Below are positions 22,907 through 38,379 of a stretch of 64,000 bases of DNA, piece by piece (the stretch's first letter is position 1; each line of letters starts with the position of its first letter). A program made the translations under genes and the position numbers. The notes under the pieces were generated by a model. It ran no database searches. It saw nothing but the letters and a program-made list of their open reading frames with translations, and was not told where the DNA came from. This DNA is from Prostheceraeus crozeri (lineage: Eukaryota > Platyhelminthes > Polycladida > Euryleptidae), in NCBI GenBank assembly GCA_907163375.1, contig CAJQUW010006801.1:1-64000 (forward strand), read 5' to 3'.

Positions 22907-23673
22907 TCACTCGGTAAACAAATCTTCTATAACTCTATCATGAATTTTTTTATCAATATTAATTGTGATAAATCCATAATCTTTTGACCAAGCATTGTTA
23001 CACGATTGTTTAAATTCATCTTTATTTCTTACGCATAAATCTCTTAACAAATCACTTAAGTTTCTTGCATTTATTTCAAATAGTATAAATATGTTTGCAT
23101 TCTTTCTAATAACACTTCCGTCTAATGAATACATACTTTGTGTTAAATAAAAAACACTACAGTTATTATGTCTGCCTCTTGTGAAATAATTTCTCTGAAC
23201 TGACTGATTTCTATCTTTAACACAATCATCAAAAATTACACAATGTTTCATTGTTTTATCTAGTTTACTAGGATCTTGCATATTACCACTATCATCTATT
23301 AATTGTATTTTTATATGCTTATTTTTATTGGATTCTACTAACTGATTATTTTTTGCTGCTTCTTCACACCACGAACTTATTTCTTCTTCATCTTCAGATT
23401 TTTCATATTCTTTGAATAATGGAGCAATTGCTGTTTTTTAAGATTGTTTTCAAATCCATATTTTAAAAATTGATAGACGGGTTGTTCTGCTGTTGTTGTA
23501 TAAATTATAAGATTGTTATAATCCAAAAAATTTGGAGTCGTTAAAATTTTAAATAATAGATACGTTTTTCCACATCCTGATCTTCCACAAATAACTGACA
23601 AAACTTTATTAGATAAATTTGGATGATGATTAAATTTAAGTTTTTTTTTATTTAATGGTAGTACTTCACTCAT
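22907..23673 (-). pseudogene. A32-like packaging ATPase of element B, broken
   Basis: Starts MSEVLPLNKKKLKFNHHP. Walker A GRSGCGKT lies near residue 30. A Walker B-type strand CVIFDDC and a following arginine/sensor region (RNYFTRGRHNNCSVFYLTQS) lie at 23160-23260, then the DLLRDLC helix. It would drive genome packaging into the capsid. Nearly the same as 5956-6721 in element A, including 3' border. Fossil. Confidence 0.88.
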
Positions 23674-23755
23674 TTTTTAATAAAAAAATTTTATTTTTGA
23701 TTTTATTTTTATTTTTAAAGAAGAAGAAGAAAATTAAACTTCTCTAGCTTCGCGT

Positions 23756-23818
23756 GGGAGTTTATACCTCTCGAACGGGAGTTTATACCTCCCGAACGGG
23801 GGTTTATACCTCCCGAAC
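23756..23818. repeat. Three tandem 21-bp units just beyond the penton-like gene
   Basis: GGGAGTTTATACCTCCCGAAC repeated at 23756, 23777 and 23798 with one or two changes. Each unit is itself a near-palindrome (GGGAG...CTCCC). They sit between the penton-like stop and the ATPase start and are absent from the matching place in element A. Confidence 0.88.
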
Positions 23819-24592
23819 CAAAAGTTCTATCATAATCTCTTCACCTCCAAAATTTATTTCTTGTCCTTTTTCATCAGTGATTCTAATGTTAAAGTTGTTA
23901 ATAGTTTTTCTTGTAATAGGGAAATATATTAATGTTTGTGGAATTACATTTAATCTATAACCAATGGGTACAGTAAAAGCTGGAAAACTGAATATTAAAT
24001 TTGATAATTTACCATTTATATATCCTCCTTCAATAATGTCACAATGTACAACAATTGAATTTATTTCAGTAATTTTTGGAATCTTCTCACCTAAATGATA
24101 ACCTTGACTATAGGTTTGTTTATTAAATCCTAATAGCTTTGACAATGATCTATCATGATTAAAATCAACTTGATGATTTTCGTCTAAAGTAAGAGAAAAT
24201 TTATTAACTGCCGGTTCAACTGCAAAATGTAATTGTTTCTTATCTTTAAATGGTATACCTAAGTGTCTCTTAATTTCATTTGATATTGATTCAACTTCGT
24301 AAGAACCAGGAAGAAAAGTTAGTATTTTCCATGTTTTGCCTTTATCAGTAGAATATCTAAATTGATCATTCACATCTTTGATAACATTTTGAATAGTGTT
24401 AAATGTAGAGAAACTAGTCAATGCAATTTGATAATTTTTATTTTGTTCCAGATGTAGAATGGGTTCTAAATTACAAATGTGTGATGAAGTAATTGTTATA
24501 ATTTTTAACGTCGTACTAAATCTTGATGAACCCAAAATCTCTGTCAAATTTTCTAAATGATTATTAATTTTGTCTAAATCTGCTGAACACAT
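23804..24592 (-). CDS. Penton-like minor capsid protein of element B (262 aa)
   Basis: Starts MCSADLDKINNHLENLTEIL. A helical N-terminus is followed by a strand-rich single-jelly-roll-type body with motifs shared by metazoan Polinton penton proteins: NKNYQIALTSFSTFNTI, NDQFRYSTDKGKTW, the LPGSYEVESI segment, SIVVHCDII and a C-terminus ending GGEEIMIELLVREV. Size fits the family. It would occupy the capsid vertices. One uninterrupted frame, the best preserved capsid gene of the element. Assignment is from remembered family motifs. Confidence 0.75.
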   Translation of the reverse strand: MCSADLDKINNHLENLTEILGSSRFSTTLKIITITSSHICNLEPILHLEQNKNYQIALTSFSTFNTIQNVIKDVNDQFRYSTDKGKTWKILTFLPGSYEVESISNEIKRHLGIPFKDKKQLHFAVEPAVNKFSLTLDENHQVDFNHDRSLSKLLGFNKQTYSQGYHLGEKIPKITEINSIVVHCDIIEGGYINGKLSNLIFSFPAFTVPIGYRLNVIPQTLIYFPITRKTINNFNIRITDEKGQEINFGGEEIMIELLVREV

Positions 24593-24634
24593 TTTTTAGT
24601 TAAAATTTTGAATAAATATTTTTTTTATAAAAAA

Positions 24635-25324
24635 TTAAAAACAACAACATATTTCAGCTATACTTTTATAATCCTCTTCATTTAGAATCTTCTTTTCTAA
24701 CAGTCTTTTCAATATAGCATGAATTTCATTGAAACTAGAATTATGTCCTTCTTTTATTGCAGATATTAAAATATTTAATCTATTTAGTAATTCTTGTGGA
24801 TCATCTGGTAAAAATACAGTTGTTTCTGTTTTAAAACCTTTTCCTACTTTAACTCCCGTTGATAATAAATTTTCTAATTGTTTATAACGTCTAAGAGATT
24901 TTACTGCACCAACTCGATCTAACATAGCTTCATATTTTATGAGATCTTCTACAGCATAATTATTTAAATCTGCTCCTCTTAAAAGATCAACAAAATTTCT
25001 ATCTAAATTAAAAGGAGATTTATCTGGTGAAAAAATTAAACCTCGAAAAGGTTGTGGAAATATTTCTTTTTGTCCGAGATAAAATCTAGGTATTGTTTTT
25101 CCATCTATAAATGAAATAGAATGTTCAAACTGCATAGATTTTGGTAATTTCTTATTAATGTTTGATTCTAGTAATCCATAGTCATCTAATATAGTTTTGT
25201 GCTCTGGATCTGTTATATCAATTTGTTTATCATTATTTGTAAGTTCTTTTTCAAGAGTTTTAAATGGTTTCATAGTTTTTTCAAAATCAGTTTTTACTTG
25301 TTCGGTTTGCTGCATTTTTTTCAA
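24635..25324 (-). CDS. Conserved Polinton ORF of element B (229 aa), unknown
   Basis: Starts MKKMQQTEQVKTDFEK. Charged helical N-terminus, a central compact region with KSMQFEHSISFIDGKTIP and FPQPFRGLIFSPDKSPF, then helical Leu-rich C-terminus ending ICCCF. It overlaps the end of the small upstream ORF (25287-25454) in another frame. Shared with element A in the same position. No family name can be assigned; virion or assembly role inferred from position only. Confidence 0.6.
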   Translation of the reverse strand: MKKMQQTEQVKTDFEKTMKPFKTLEKELTNNDKQIDITDPEHKTILDDYGLLESNINKKLPKSMQFEHSISFIDGKTIPRFYLGQKEIFPQPFRGLIFSPDKSPFNLDRNFVDLLRGADLNNYAVEDLIKYEAMLDRVGAVKSLRRYKQLENLLSTGVKVGKGFKTETTVFLPDDPQELLNRLNILISAIKEGHNSSFNEIHAILKRLLEKKILNEEDYKSIAEICCCF

Positions 25325-25454
25325 ACATATCAGATTGAATACCAGCTTTTATCATTCTATGTTGAAGATGATTTTCTTTCATAATATTTCTTTGTTTTAT
25401 TAACTCTTCTAATTGTTTTATTCTTTTAAAATTATCAGCTCTAATTTTATCCAT
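25287..25454 (-). CDS. Small charged ORF of element B (~55 aa)
   Basis: Starts MDKIRADNFKRIKQLEEL. Its last ~38 bases overlap the following ORF. Conserved with 7662-7829. A single helix rich in Lys, Glu and Ile; function unknown. Confidence 0.5.
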   Translation of the reverse strand: MDKIRADNFKRIKQLEELIKQRNIMKENHLQHRMIKAGIQSDMFEKNAANRTSKN

Positions 25455-25521
25455 TTTTAAAATATAATATTTGAATTTTGTGGTAACATTGGAATACAGC
25501 AAAAACATTTTACTGAACAAA

Positions 25522-26286
25522 TTATTTTTTTATTGCTTTGTTGTCTGACATCTTTTCGTTTAAAGTTTTCTCGTTTTGAGTTTTGTTTAATAAAGTTTTG
25601 TTTAATAAAGTTTTGCTTAAATTTTCGCTTAAAGTTTTTAGCTCTTCTAAAAAAATTTTGTCATTTTCTTCATTAGAAATTTTACCATCACTAGAAATTT
25701 TGCCATCCTGTCTATTCTTATCATCAACTTTTTCGGACTGTAATTGAAAGGATATTTGATCTAATTCATTAGCTATTTGATCAAATTTTTCAATCTCATC
25801 TAACGTAATAACATTATCATCACATACTCTTTGAAAGTAGTAATGTAGTTTATCATAGACTTCTTTAATATGTAAATGCTTAGTTTTTAATGATTTTCGT
25901 TTCTTAGTTATTAAAGATTTATCTAACATTGTAACAAGTGAAGTTGCAAAAACACCCGTACCTGTTAAAGCTGTAGCAACTACTGGAATTACTAAAACAC
26001 CTGAAGATATAACAATTGTTAAAGCACCTAAACTTATTGTTAAGAATATGCCAATTCCTTCTGTTACATTCTTAACTTTACTCCATCTCTTTCTTAATTT
26101 TTTATAATGTTCTAATCTTAATAATAATTGAGATTCCTTATCTTTCATATAACGTACTCTATCTTTGTGTTTTTCTTTATTCATTTTTTCAATGTCCATT
26201 AAAGTAGAACTACGTTCATATGATAACGAAGGATATATTCTTGTGGTTTCATCCACTTTTGTTTCATCCACTTTTGTTTCTTCCAT
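25522..26286 (-). CDS. Conserved membrane-type Polinton ORF of element B (~254 aa)
   Basis: The ATG chosen begins MEETKVDETKVDETTR; an in-frame GTG lies eight codons upstream. A basic helical part is followed by two hydrophobic stretches (about residues 85-125), then charged helices and a C-terminal run of short LSKTLLNKTLLNKTQN-type repeats encoded by a small tandem repeat (about 25560-25640). The repeat number differs from that in A. Outermost gene next to the right terminal repeat. Function unknown; a membrane-interacting protein is inferred. Confidence 0.65.
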   Translation of the reverse strand: MEETKVDETKVDETTRIYPSLSYERSSTLMDIEKMNKEKHKDRVRYMKDKESQLLLRLEHYKKLRKRWSKVKNVTEGIGIFLTISLGALTIVISSGVLVIPVVATALTGTGVFATSLVTMLDKSLITKKRKSLKTKHLHIKEVYDKLHYYFQRVCDDNVITLDEIEKFDQIANELDQISFQLQSEKVDDKNRQDGKISSDGKISNEENDKIFLEELKTLSENLSKTLLNKTLLNKTQNEKTLNEKMSDNKAIKK

Positions 26287-26360
26287 TTTTAAAGAAATAT
26301 TTTTAGTCACATGATATATTTTAAAAACCTGAAAGATGGATAAAATTCATGAATTTGAAA

Positions 26361-26708
26361 TTCTCAACTTTTATGATTTTCGGTGTCCTGGAACGGTCAT
26401 GATTTTCAAGGTAAAAATTTTAATTCACAAATTTGAGATTTTGAAAAATTTGAAAATTAGGTATTTTTAAAAACGCCTAAATTTATGAATTTAGGTCTTC
26501 ATAACCTGAAAAATGACCAAAATTCATGAATTTGGACCATTTAAAAGTACCATTTTTTGAAAAATCTGTATCTTTAAAAACGACTAAATTCATGAATTTA
26601 GGTCTTAAAAACCTGAAAAAGGGTCTAAATTCATGAATTTATGTCGTTTTTAAAGATACTATTTTTTTGAATTTTATGGTGTCCGGGAACGGTCTTTTGC
26701 CCATTACT
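26361..26708 (-). repeat. Right terminal inverted repeat of element B
   Basis: Pairs with 9678-10027 with about seven differences by eye. Ends ...GCCCATTACT immediately before the right TACATG target duplication. Confidence 0.93.
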
Positions 26709-26714
26709 TACATG
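26709..26714. repeat. Target site duplication of element B, right copy
   Basis: TACATG, identical to 9672-9677. Confidence 0.93.
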
Positions 26715-26740
26715 TAATCACACAAACCTATTTTTTCCAG

Positions 26741-28634
26741 ATGTTAATCGACTGCATCCTATTGTCGAAAGGCTTGAAGAAATTGTGTCTGCTGCGAAAT
26801 CAATTGATTTCAAACCTGGAACAGTAAGTTTTATTCGATACTTAGTCTTATTTTGGTTTTTTACACTTGTAAGTTCAGTAAATGTTGCTCTACTCACATA
26901 TTAAATTGTTACATGATGAAATTATTGCATTTAAAAATTGAGTTAGTTAAATCATCATTCGTGTATTCAATTGTTAGGCCTATCGGGCGTATAGAAAAAT
27001 GCCATTGGCCTACATGTAGGCAACTGTAAATTCATTGTCTTATTCTTTCCAGGATTTCAGGATGGAGACGGCTGATGAGGAGGAATCGGCAAGCAGATAT
27101 CCCACGTCCTCTACTCCCAATCGCAATCCTCTTGCAAGCATTTCATCCAACATTGATGATCTTTTGGTTTCAAAAAGCAAAGAATGTCTCCGTAAGAAGA
27201 TAATGTTGAAATTGGAACAGTGAGTTTGATGAGCTGTTCAACAATGTAGGTTAGGTATACCGTAAAATGGATATCGTGCTTGAGACAACTGTCTAAAGTT
27301 CTGAGTGCGCTTGAACACTTTCGTCGAATCAGTATATTGATCAAATATTAAAAATTAATGTTGTGAGATCAATTTGATCTTTCTATAATGTCTCACAATG
27401 AATGTTCTCATTTAATAGATCCATTAGGACTGCATACGGATACCGGTACAAAATTCCGGTAATTACAGTTTACTGAATAACATAAAAGACAATGATTATA
27501 AGACGTACTCTTACATCAATTATATTTAAAGTTATATTAGATGATACCATAGTAGAATACTGTTACACCGTACGATGTGTATGCGTGGACAATGAATATT
27601 TTGACTACCAAAATTGAATCTACTTATCCCGAAGCGACGTTGAGGGATTGTTATGCGCATAGCCACGCATAGCCATCGTATAACAGTATATTATCTTATT
27701 CCTAGCTAGTGAAGCCACAGTCATAGAGCGGGCATACATACTTGCATTTTTTATTATACGGCACATATTTTCCTTTTATACTGTATTTTTAGTACATGTA
27801 TAACGGTAATTTACATAACACATCACTTTGATTATACTTACATGTACAGTCTGACATCCAAAAGTAAAGTAACATAACTGACATTATTGGCAATTTACAG
27901 TTTTGTACCTCACTTTCAGATAAAAATTCAATTTGTGCACCTGTATTCAATGCAACAAATGTACTCGTATATTTGAGTATCAGACATTAACAAAATCAAG
28001 ATGCAACACAAAAAGAGAGGATTGTTTCAAATGACAACCATCAAAATGTCGGTTGTTATTTTATGTTTGGACGGCAGCAGTACTGTGCATTAAATTAGAA
28101 GCTCTTTAAATCGCTTTCATGGGAAGCTTTTTGGTTGTCATACATTACTTTATTCTTGCTGGTGTTTACACAATTACACATGCATTGATAGGCCGATATG
28201 CATTCTACATTGAAGCATTCATTCTTTTCATGCTAGGCCTACTTGCAAAATTCATCATTTCATTTTTTTCGAAAATAGCCGGATGAAATTTTTGTGCTAC
28301 GTAATTAGCGATTTTCAACTTCACTGTGGTGCATGAACATGTACATACATGTAGTATAATCTGAAAATGCAATATGTCTGGAGAGGATTTTAGGTGATAT
28401 GCGAAATCAACAATAACAGCAGCTGTCTGCACGAATCATTTGAATAAGACCGTTCACAGAAAATTACGATAATTATGTAGCTATGTCATATAAATGTCAT
28501 ACCGTATACCACAGTGGATAGTCCATGCATTTCATTCAATCTCTCGTTTCATTATTTTCAGGTTTCGGTGCCGATCGGTATGGCAAAGTGAAAGCCGAAA
28601 CAGAGACAATTGTGCGCAAAAAGTTACATACTGA
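26741..28634 (+). CDS. Candidate 3' part of a host gene, three exons
   Basis: Exon 1: 26741-26823, after TTTTTTCCAG and before GTAAGT. Exon 2: 27053-27219, after TTCTTTCCAG and before GTGAGT. Exon 3: 28562-28634, after ATTATTTTCAG and ending in TGA. The phases agree: exon 1 ends on a whole codon, and exon 2 ends CA, completed by G of exon 3. The translation is hydrophilic: NRLHPIVERLEEIVSAAK, then ETADEEESASRYPTSS and SKSKECLRKKIMLKLE, ending CAQKVTY. No domain recognised; earlier exons would lie upstream of the Polintons. Element B ends 32 bases before exon 1. No clear AATAAA follows within 100 bases. Prediction rests on splice signals and phase only. Confidence 0.5.
27220..28561 (+). other. 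Intron of the candidate host gene; nothing else seen
   Basis: AT-rich sequence between the second and third candidate exons. I see no convincing reading frame or repeat structure. Confidence 0.35.
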
Positions 28635-28689
28635 AACGAAATTACTGAAAAAACAAAATTTGTCCTGAATACACATAATACATATCATT

Positions 28690-29133
28690 TGGAAATGCTG
28701 CACTTTTTCTTCAATTTTATTATCGTATTATTTTCGTGCTAGGGGAGTCTCAAATGTAACTACTTTTATCTAAGGAAATCGAAGACTCTCTTAATTTGCT
28801 TATGAAATTCCTATGACAACTCTTTGGGAATGCTATAAGGGATTTCTCTATGGGTTTGAAAGGTTTTTTTGCACTGGGAATGAAAGGGATTTCTATGAGA
28901 TACCATATGGGATTCATAAGGGATTTTAAGGGGAACCCGAAGAAAACCCCTTTCAGTCCCATTAAAAAAGGTCCAAAAATACCATAGAAAATTTTGTATG
29001 GGAATCCCATACAATTGAGTCACTCGGGAGTGCCTGTGATACTAATCACGATTTGTGTTGCTGGTCATCTTGTTTTCTATAGAGGTAGTCATCATGCATG
29101 TGTGAGTTTCTGGATAGATATAGTAAGCGTAGG
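28690..29133. other. Repeat-like stretch rich in GGGATT/CCCATA, no gene
   Basis: Words of the type TATGGGATTC, AAGGGATTTT and GGAATCCCATAC recur between 28795 and 29025 on both strands, suggesting an old interspersed repeat. Open frames on the minus strand here are composition effects of the repeated word. Confidence 0.4.
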
Positions 29134-29338
29134 GACAAGAGAGCAAAGACAATACAGCAGGAAGACAAGAGAGCAAAGACAATACAACAGGAAGACAATA
29201 GAGCAAAGACAATACAGCAGGAAGACAAGAGAGCAAAGACAATACAACAGGAAGACAAGAGAGCAAAGACAATACAGCAGGAAGACAAGAGAGCAAAGAC
29301 AATACAGCAGGAAGACAAGAGAGCAAAGGACAAAAGAG
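29134..29338 (+). repeat. 30-bp minisatellite, about 6.8 copies
   Basis: Unit GACAAGAGAGCAAAGACAAT plus ACAGCAGGAA, repeated from 29134 with one or two changes per copy. The unit is a multiple of three and free of stops, so four or more frames stay open. The plus frame reads DKRAKTIQQE repeated, the minus frames read Leu/Cys/Ser repeats. A plus frame continues to 29628. Coding status cannot be inferred from the repeat itself. Confidence 0.9.
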
Positions 29339-29628
29339 CAACGGATACAAACCAGATACCAGTTGCTCCGACAATGGTGACAGATGAACAATTAAGGATG
29401 CGGTGTCGTGGGGGTCATTTTGGAGCAAATGCAAGATTCAATATAGAAAAGATGCAAATACCTGGGCTTCATCATAGAACGTACACCAGGAGATTCGTAA
29501 TGCAAAGATGCAACTTCTTGTTTAGATATTATAGGATTGCTATTTCTGTAATAAATTTCGATTACAACAATCGCATGAAAGTCTTTTACAGGTTCTATGG
29601 TTTTTTTATCAAACTGCTATTACAATAA

Positions 29629-30170
29629 TAATAAATTGCAACAACTGTTCATCTTTAGAAAGTATACAACCATAGTCAACCACTGGAAGCCACTGTTCTG
29701 TTACAGGCCTACAGGTGCTATGACTACGCATGCCCAGACGTACTACAGTATTTTCAATGTCCAAGTCCGTCCTAGTCCTTTATTATCATAGAGTGTCGGA
29801 TTTCTCTGGTGTATAAAATCATAAGCATTCAACAACGATCCCAAAAGGACAAAATATCACGCTTATTTCTTAAGTTATAAAGTTATCAATGCATCATCTA
29901 ATTTTCCGATGGGGCATAGTGGAGGGTATTTCATGCATGCAACTTTCAAAAAGTGATCAACAGTTAAACCCTTTCATGTTCACATTATTTTGAAAAAAAA
30001 TTGTCTTCAAATGCAATTTGCGGACGTGCTAGGGACTGTACGAAGTCGCGAGAGCAGCCATTAGAATCACGATTTCTTCTTTCTTTTGGTTATAATGTTT
30101 TGTCATATAGATATCAAAATTGCAATTTTGCAATCAAAAGATGCGGGTCAAAATGTTGTCAAATGGACAT
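29629..30170. other. No feature identified
   Basis: AT-rich non-coding sequence between the minisatellite frame and the hAT element. Nothing recognisable. Confidence 0.4.
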
Positions 30171-30177
30171 GTAATAC

Positions 30178-30939
30178 TAGGGCGGTCAATAAAGTCAAAA
30201 AAGTAAAAATACGGTCAAAATAAACAAATGAAGTCAATATAGTCAATAGAGTAAAAATAAGGTCAAATGTAGTCAAATAAGGTCAAAAAGTTTAAATAAG
30301 ACAGTATATTTTTCAGGAATCTGATCCTCCCAGGCGCTATTTTTAGACACCTGGCCTTCCTAAGCGCTATTTTTAGATCTGGGTTTCCCGAACTCTTTTC
30401 AATCAAAACAAAAACCTAAGCTAATGGGACACCAAATATTCTGGCAAGGATTTCAACGCACATAATTTCATCTTTTTGTTAACTGACACTGACTATCTTC
30501 GATTGTTCGAAATGCCCAAGACAGCTGAAAGTGATGCATCCAAGTGCAAAAGAGTTACTTGCCAACATCCTCAAGAATTTAAAGTAACACCAAGGAGTGA
30601 ACTTTTCTGTGTGCTTTGTGAATGCCCGGTGAAATACGCGAAACAGTTTATGATTGACAGTCATCGTCAAAGTAACAATTAACTCGTTGTTTAAGAGGCA
30701 TTCCTTCTCTTCGTGAAGAACTTTGTATTTGTGGCCTCAATAATAAAATGTGTTTCTTTAATTAAAACAAGTAACGTTTTCTTGTGAGTCTGAAATGATG
30801 TTTTCTTTGGTTAAACAAAACTGAATTAGGTAAAATGATTGGGTAAAAATTTTACATTTAAGTCAAAATTTTAGGTAAAAATTTACTAGAAAATAAAGTC
30901 AAAATTCGTAATTTTTTAGGTCAATAAGAAACCGCCCTA
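30178..30939 (+). mobile_element. Small hAT-type element with CGGBP1-like zinc-finger ORF
   Basis: Terminal inverted repeats TAGGGCGGT/ACCGCCCTA. The flank GTAATAAC on the right and GTAATAC on the left look like an 8-bp duplication that has lost one base. Subterminal regions are packed with GGTCAAA, GTCAAT and GTAAAAA words, as in many hAT elements. The internal frame to 30682 (MPKTAESDASKCKRV onward) has FCVLCECPVKYAKQFMIDSH, a C-x2-C...H finger like that of CGGBP1 and hAT transposase N-termini. The 762-bp length means no catalytic domain, so non-autonomous. Confidence 0.7.
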
Positions 30940-31082
30940 GTAATAACAAATTCATCATGAGTTTAGATATCCTTTTGCATCACAATCAGCGATTTCGATA
31001 AAACAGGTAAGCTAGCATAATTCGAAATAATGAATGTTAAGTGTCCTATCTGTGAGTTTGACTGAACTCTAGTTAAATGGCT

Positions 31083-35511
<4,429 letters not shown>

Positions 35512-36155
35512 AAATAATAATAATAATAATAATTTCTTTATTGTCTCAAACGGTACATTCTTTGAGCACATTACAAAATCCGAAGAAATACATATAAAGA
35601 CAGAACGGAATACATAGGCTGCAAAAGTCATAAAAATCTAAAAAAAAAAAACTTCACATAAAACTTACTATTTACAGAACCTTATGAACGATTTCTTCAA
35701 TCGCTCAGTCTTTGCACGCGGAGGATAAAAAACACTAGCATTTCTAGTTGCTCTGCCCGAACGTTCAGAAAAAAGCTCCCGTAAAGGATGACATTCATGT
35801 TTGACTATGTTTGTGAATAATTTATTACATGTATTGGTGGTAACAACTGTAAGGGAGCAAACATCATTATAAGGTAAGCCAATTATTCTATAGGCCCTCT
35901 TCTCAACACGGATTAATTTTTTCAATAAATACTCCGGAAGATTACAGAAGCATGGAAAGGCGTACGTTAGGATAGATCTTATGAATGCAACATAACATTT
36001 TAGCATTAACGCAGGATGACAGTCAGCTCGCCGAAGGTTGTACAATATAAAAAATCGCTTCAATGCCTTTCTCACAACATATTCAATATGACGGTTCCAT
36101 TTTAAGTCATTAGATAAAATCACACCGAGAAAGGAAAAACATGATGATGTTTACA
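35512..36155 (-). mobile_element. 5'-truncated LINE, reverse transcriptase C-terminal region
   Basis: The minus-strand frame from about 36155 to 35668 reads FLGVILSNDLKWNRHIEY, then LYNLRRADCHPALMLKCY and RVEKRAYRIIGLP, the thumb and C-terminal part of a non-LTR reverse transcriptase. A 3' untranslated region with GTAATGTGCTCA and TTTGAGACAATAAAG ends in a (TTA)n tail (35512-35533). Such microsatellite tails occur in the I group and some relatives; clade is uncertain. A related 3' end lies at 55655-56025. Confidence 0.8.
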
Positions 36156-36159
36156 CATA

Positions 36160-36950
36160 TTTCGTTTAGAAAAAAATAGTTTCAGAAGAACACATGCCGA
36201 GAATTCAACAGAGTATTTTGCATTATTGTGGGAATCGACCACTGCACAGATCCTGCATTATCTTTTGTAGTAGAAAGATGTCACAATAACGAATATTTGA
36301 TTTATTTCCTTGCATGTAATATGATTCAACATTTGCCAAGACAACCAATGCAACAGACCGAGAAATAGCACGCACAAGAGTTGCAATGGAGTACTACGAC
36401 TTCTCTTTATTGTGTCCTCAGAATAGCATTTATAAGAAGGATTTCCAACTTTTGGATGGGAAATGTCCCCCGCCCCATGAGTGCGCGAAGTTCACTCAGG
36501 AAAGCACATAAAAAATTTGAACTACCAGCAGAAGTTCATAATCTCCCAATAATCACCTCTCCCTTTTGTTGAGTTGCCGCTGTCGTATAAATATTGTGTC
36601 CTGCCATTTGTATCTTCATCCATGATTATAACGCTTAAATAGCGATCGAAAGCTCGGAATAAACTTTACTTTCTACATTGTGGCTTTTTCTATTTTGACT
36701 TGACTCGAGTGGCATTACTCTCGCCTGCATCTAACTAATACGAAGAGGCGCATTATCTCATTTGCTAAAAACGACAAACAAGCCGGATATTTGACAGCTA
36801 AAAGATTGAATGAACTTGGAAGTACAAATGGAAAAATAGCAAAAAATACATTTGAAATGCAAACTCTATCCAAAATGCAGCACGGTGGAGAATTTTACCT
36901 TTATAGCAAATTGAGATTGAATAAAATAATTCCAAGTTTACAAACGTTTC
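36160..36950. other. No gene identified
   Basis: Mixed AT-rich sequence. Short frames at 36381 and 36791 have no recognisable protein feature. Confidence 0.4.
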
Positions 36951-36956
36951 TATCAT

Positions 36957-37310
36957 TTGACAACTACAACAGCAAACACCTTCGCGGACGATCTGGCTGT
37001 CTGGACGTCGGTGAGGGATGGGAAGGCGAAGCTGCAGTGGTCTGCGAGGATGGTAGAGGAATGGGCAGAGGCGTGGGTCATGAGGGCGTCAGTGGAGAAG
37101 TGTTCGGCAATACTGCACTCCATAGACAGAAATGAGAAGGGGTTGTCGTTGTGTACGGAGGAAGGGAGCTGAAGAGGGGAAAGTTGCCCTGTTTCCTGGG
37201 GGTCACCTGTGACGTGGGGTTCACCTTCAGGGAACAGGTCGACTAGGTGGTGAGGAAGGCGCGGTCGGACATCAGGTTGATGAGCGGGTCAGTGAATAGG
37301 AGCAAACAAT
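36957..37310 (+). mobile_element. LINE fragment, reverse transcriptase palm (FADD box)
   Basis: TFADDLAVWTSVRDGKAKLQ (first Y of the YADD box is F), then WAEAWVMRASVEKCSAILHS, and in a second frame FLGVTCDVGFTFREQVD followed by VVRKARSDIRLMSG. This is the usual order of palm motif and primer grip in a non-LTR reverse transcriptase. The fragment is GC-richer than its surroundings and has at least one frameshift (between about 37172 and 37180) and an in-frame stop near 37243. Confidence 0.75.
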
Positions 37311-38379
37311 CAAGGTAAGGAATGCAGTCACCTCAGAGGAGGGATATATAGGTAGAGTGTCGACTCAAGAAAGTGTGTGTATACAGCGAAAATTTTTGTA
37401 TCAAAAGATTCAGTTTTTTGCGGAGATTACGTTCCTGTGGTCCAAAAAATTATTTGAGCACTTTTGAAAATAGTCAAAATTTTGCAAATTTATCACCGAG
37501 ATGACACCCCGTTATAAGTGGTAGGGAACAAGATGGATATCAAAAGGAATGAATATTCGCTAATAAGCATCCTAACTAAGCGGAACTTCAGCTGATTATC
37601 AAGGGGTCTTCATGAAGCGCATTAAAAAGGAAGTCTTCATGATCAAGTCCAGATCTTATTGTGCTTTCGTGGCTAAAATTTCAGGTTTTTAAATCTATTT
37701 TTATCGGTATGATTTCATGATTCACTAAATTGATATGTTTCATTTCTTGAATATGGCGATGTGGACCCTTACATCTTTCAAATTTAATTGAATTCATTGT
37801 CTTTGATTATTTTATTTTGCTCCACCAGTGGCAGGTTGCCTGTGATATGATCACGCTTAGGAAAATACTCTTGAGGTTGAGCATGAAAGTAATAGGAACC
37901 TATCGAATTGCTAATTTGACAGACACTACCTCGCCAAGGCTGTCATGACACTGAGATCTGTATAAAATACCATCATATCTTCTGCATTACTGTCATGATC
38001 AGTGAATTCCGTGGTAGTTTATTCAAAGCTGAAATAATTTGCATATCTCACATTTGGCAGTTATATCCAACTATATCCCCCTCGAGTTCATTTAATAAAC
38101 TTGAAAGTTTTGTAAATGAAAATGAGCATTATTTGCCGAGATCTTTCGTTCATTCTCTTCAGAGACATACATGAAAACTGGAATGTGACATAGCTTGGAA
38201 AATTTGACATCGTTGAAAAAAATTTCACATGTGACAGACAATGAAATGAATCCGCGTCATAAGTGAAATGCCCTAATAAAATTGACGATAGGATAATAGT
38301 ACTGCTGAAGTAAATAAAGTAATCCGTAAACTTAGGAAAAGTAAAGAAAACAAAAACAAAAACAGGACAAGTTACAAAG

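Larger units (their letters stand above)
9678..26708. mobile_element. Polinton/Maverick element B, both ends present, genes broken
   Basis: A 17,031-bp element starting AGTAATGGGC and ending with its complement GCCCATTACT, with ~350-bp terminal inverted repeats and a perfect 6-bp target duplication. It carries the full Polinton core: protease, retroviral-type integrase, major capsid, penton-like minor capsid, packaging ATPase and PolB. It also has a PLA2-like domain, a membrane-active-type protein, a fiber-like protein and small ORFs. The two terminal repeats differ at about seven positions by eye (roughly 2 per cent), so insertion is not ancient unless gene conversion has acted. Structurally whole, but its genes carry around a dozen interruptions; a fossil. 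Confidence 0.95.
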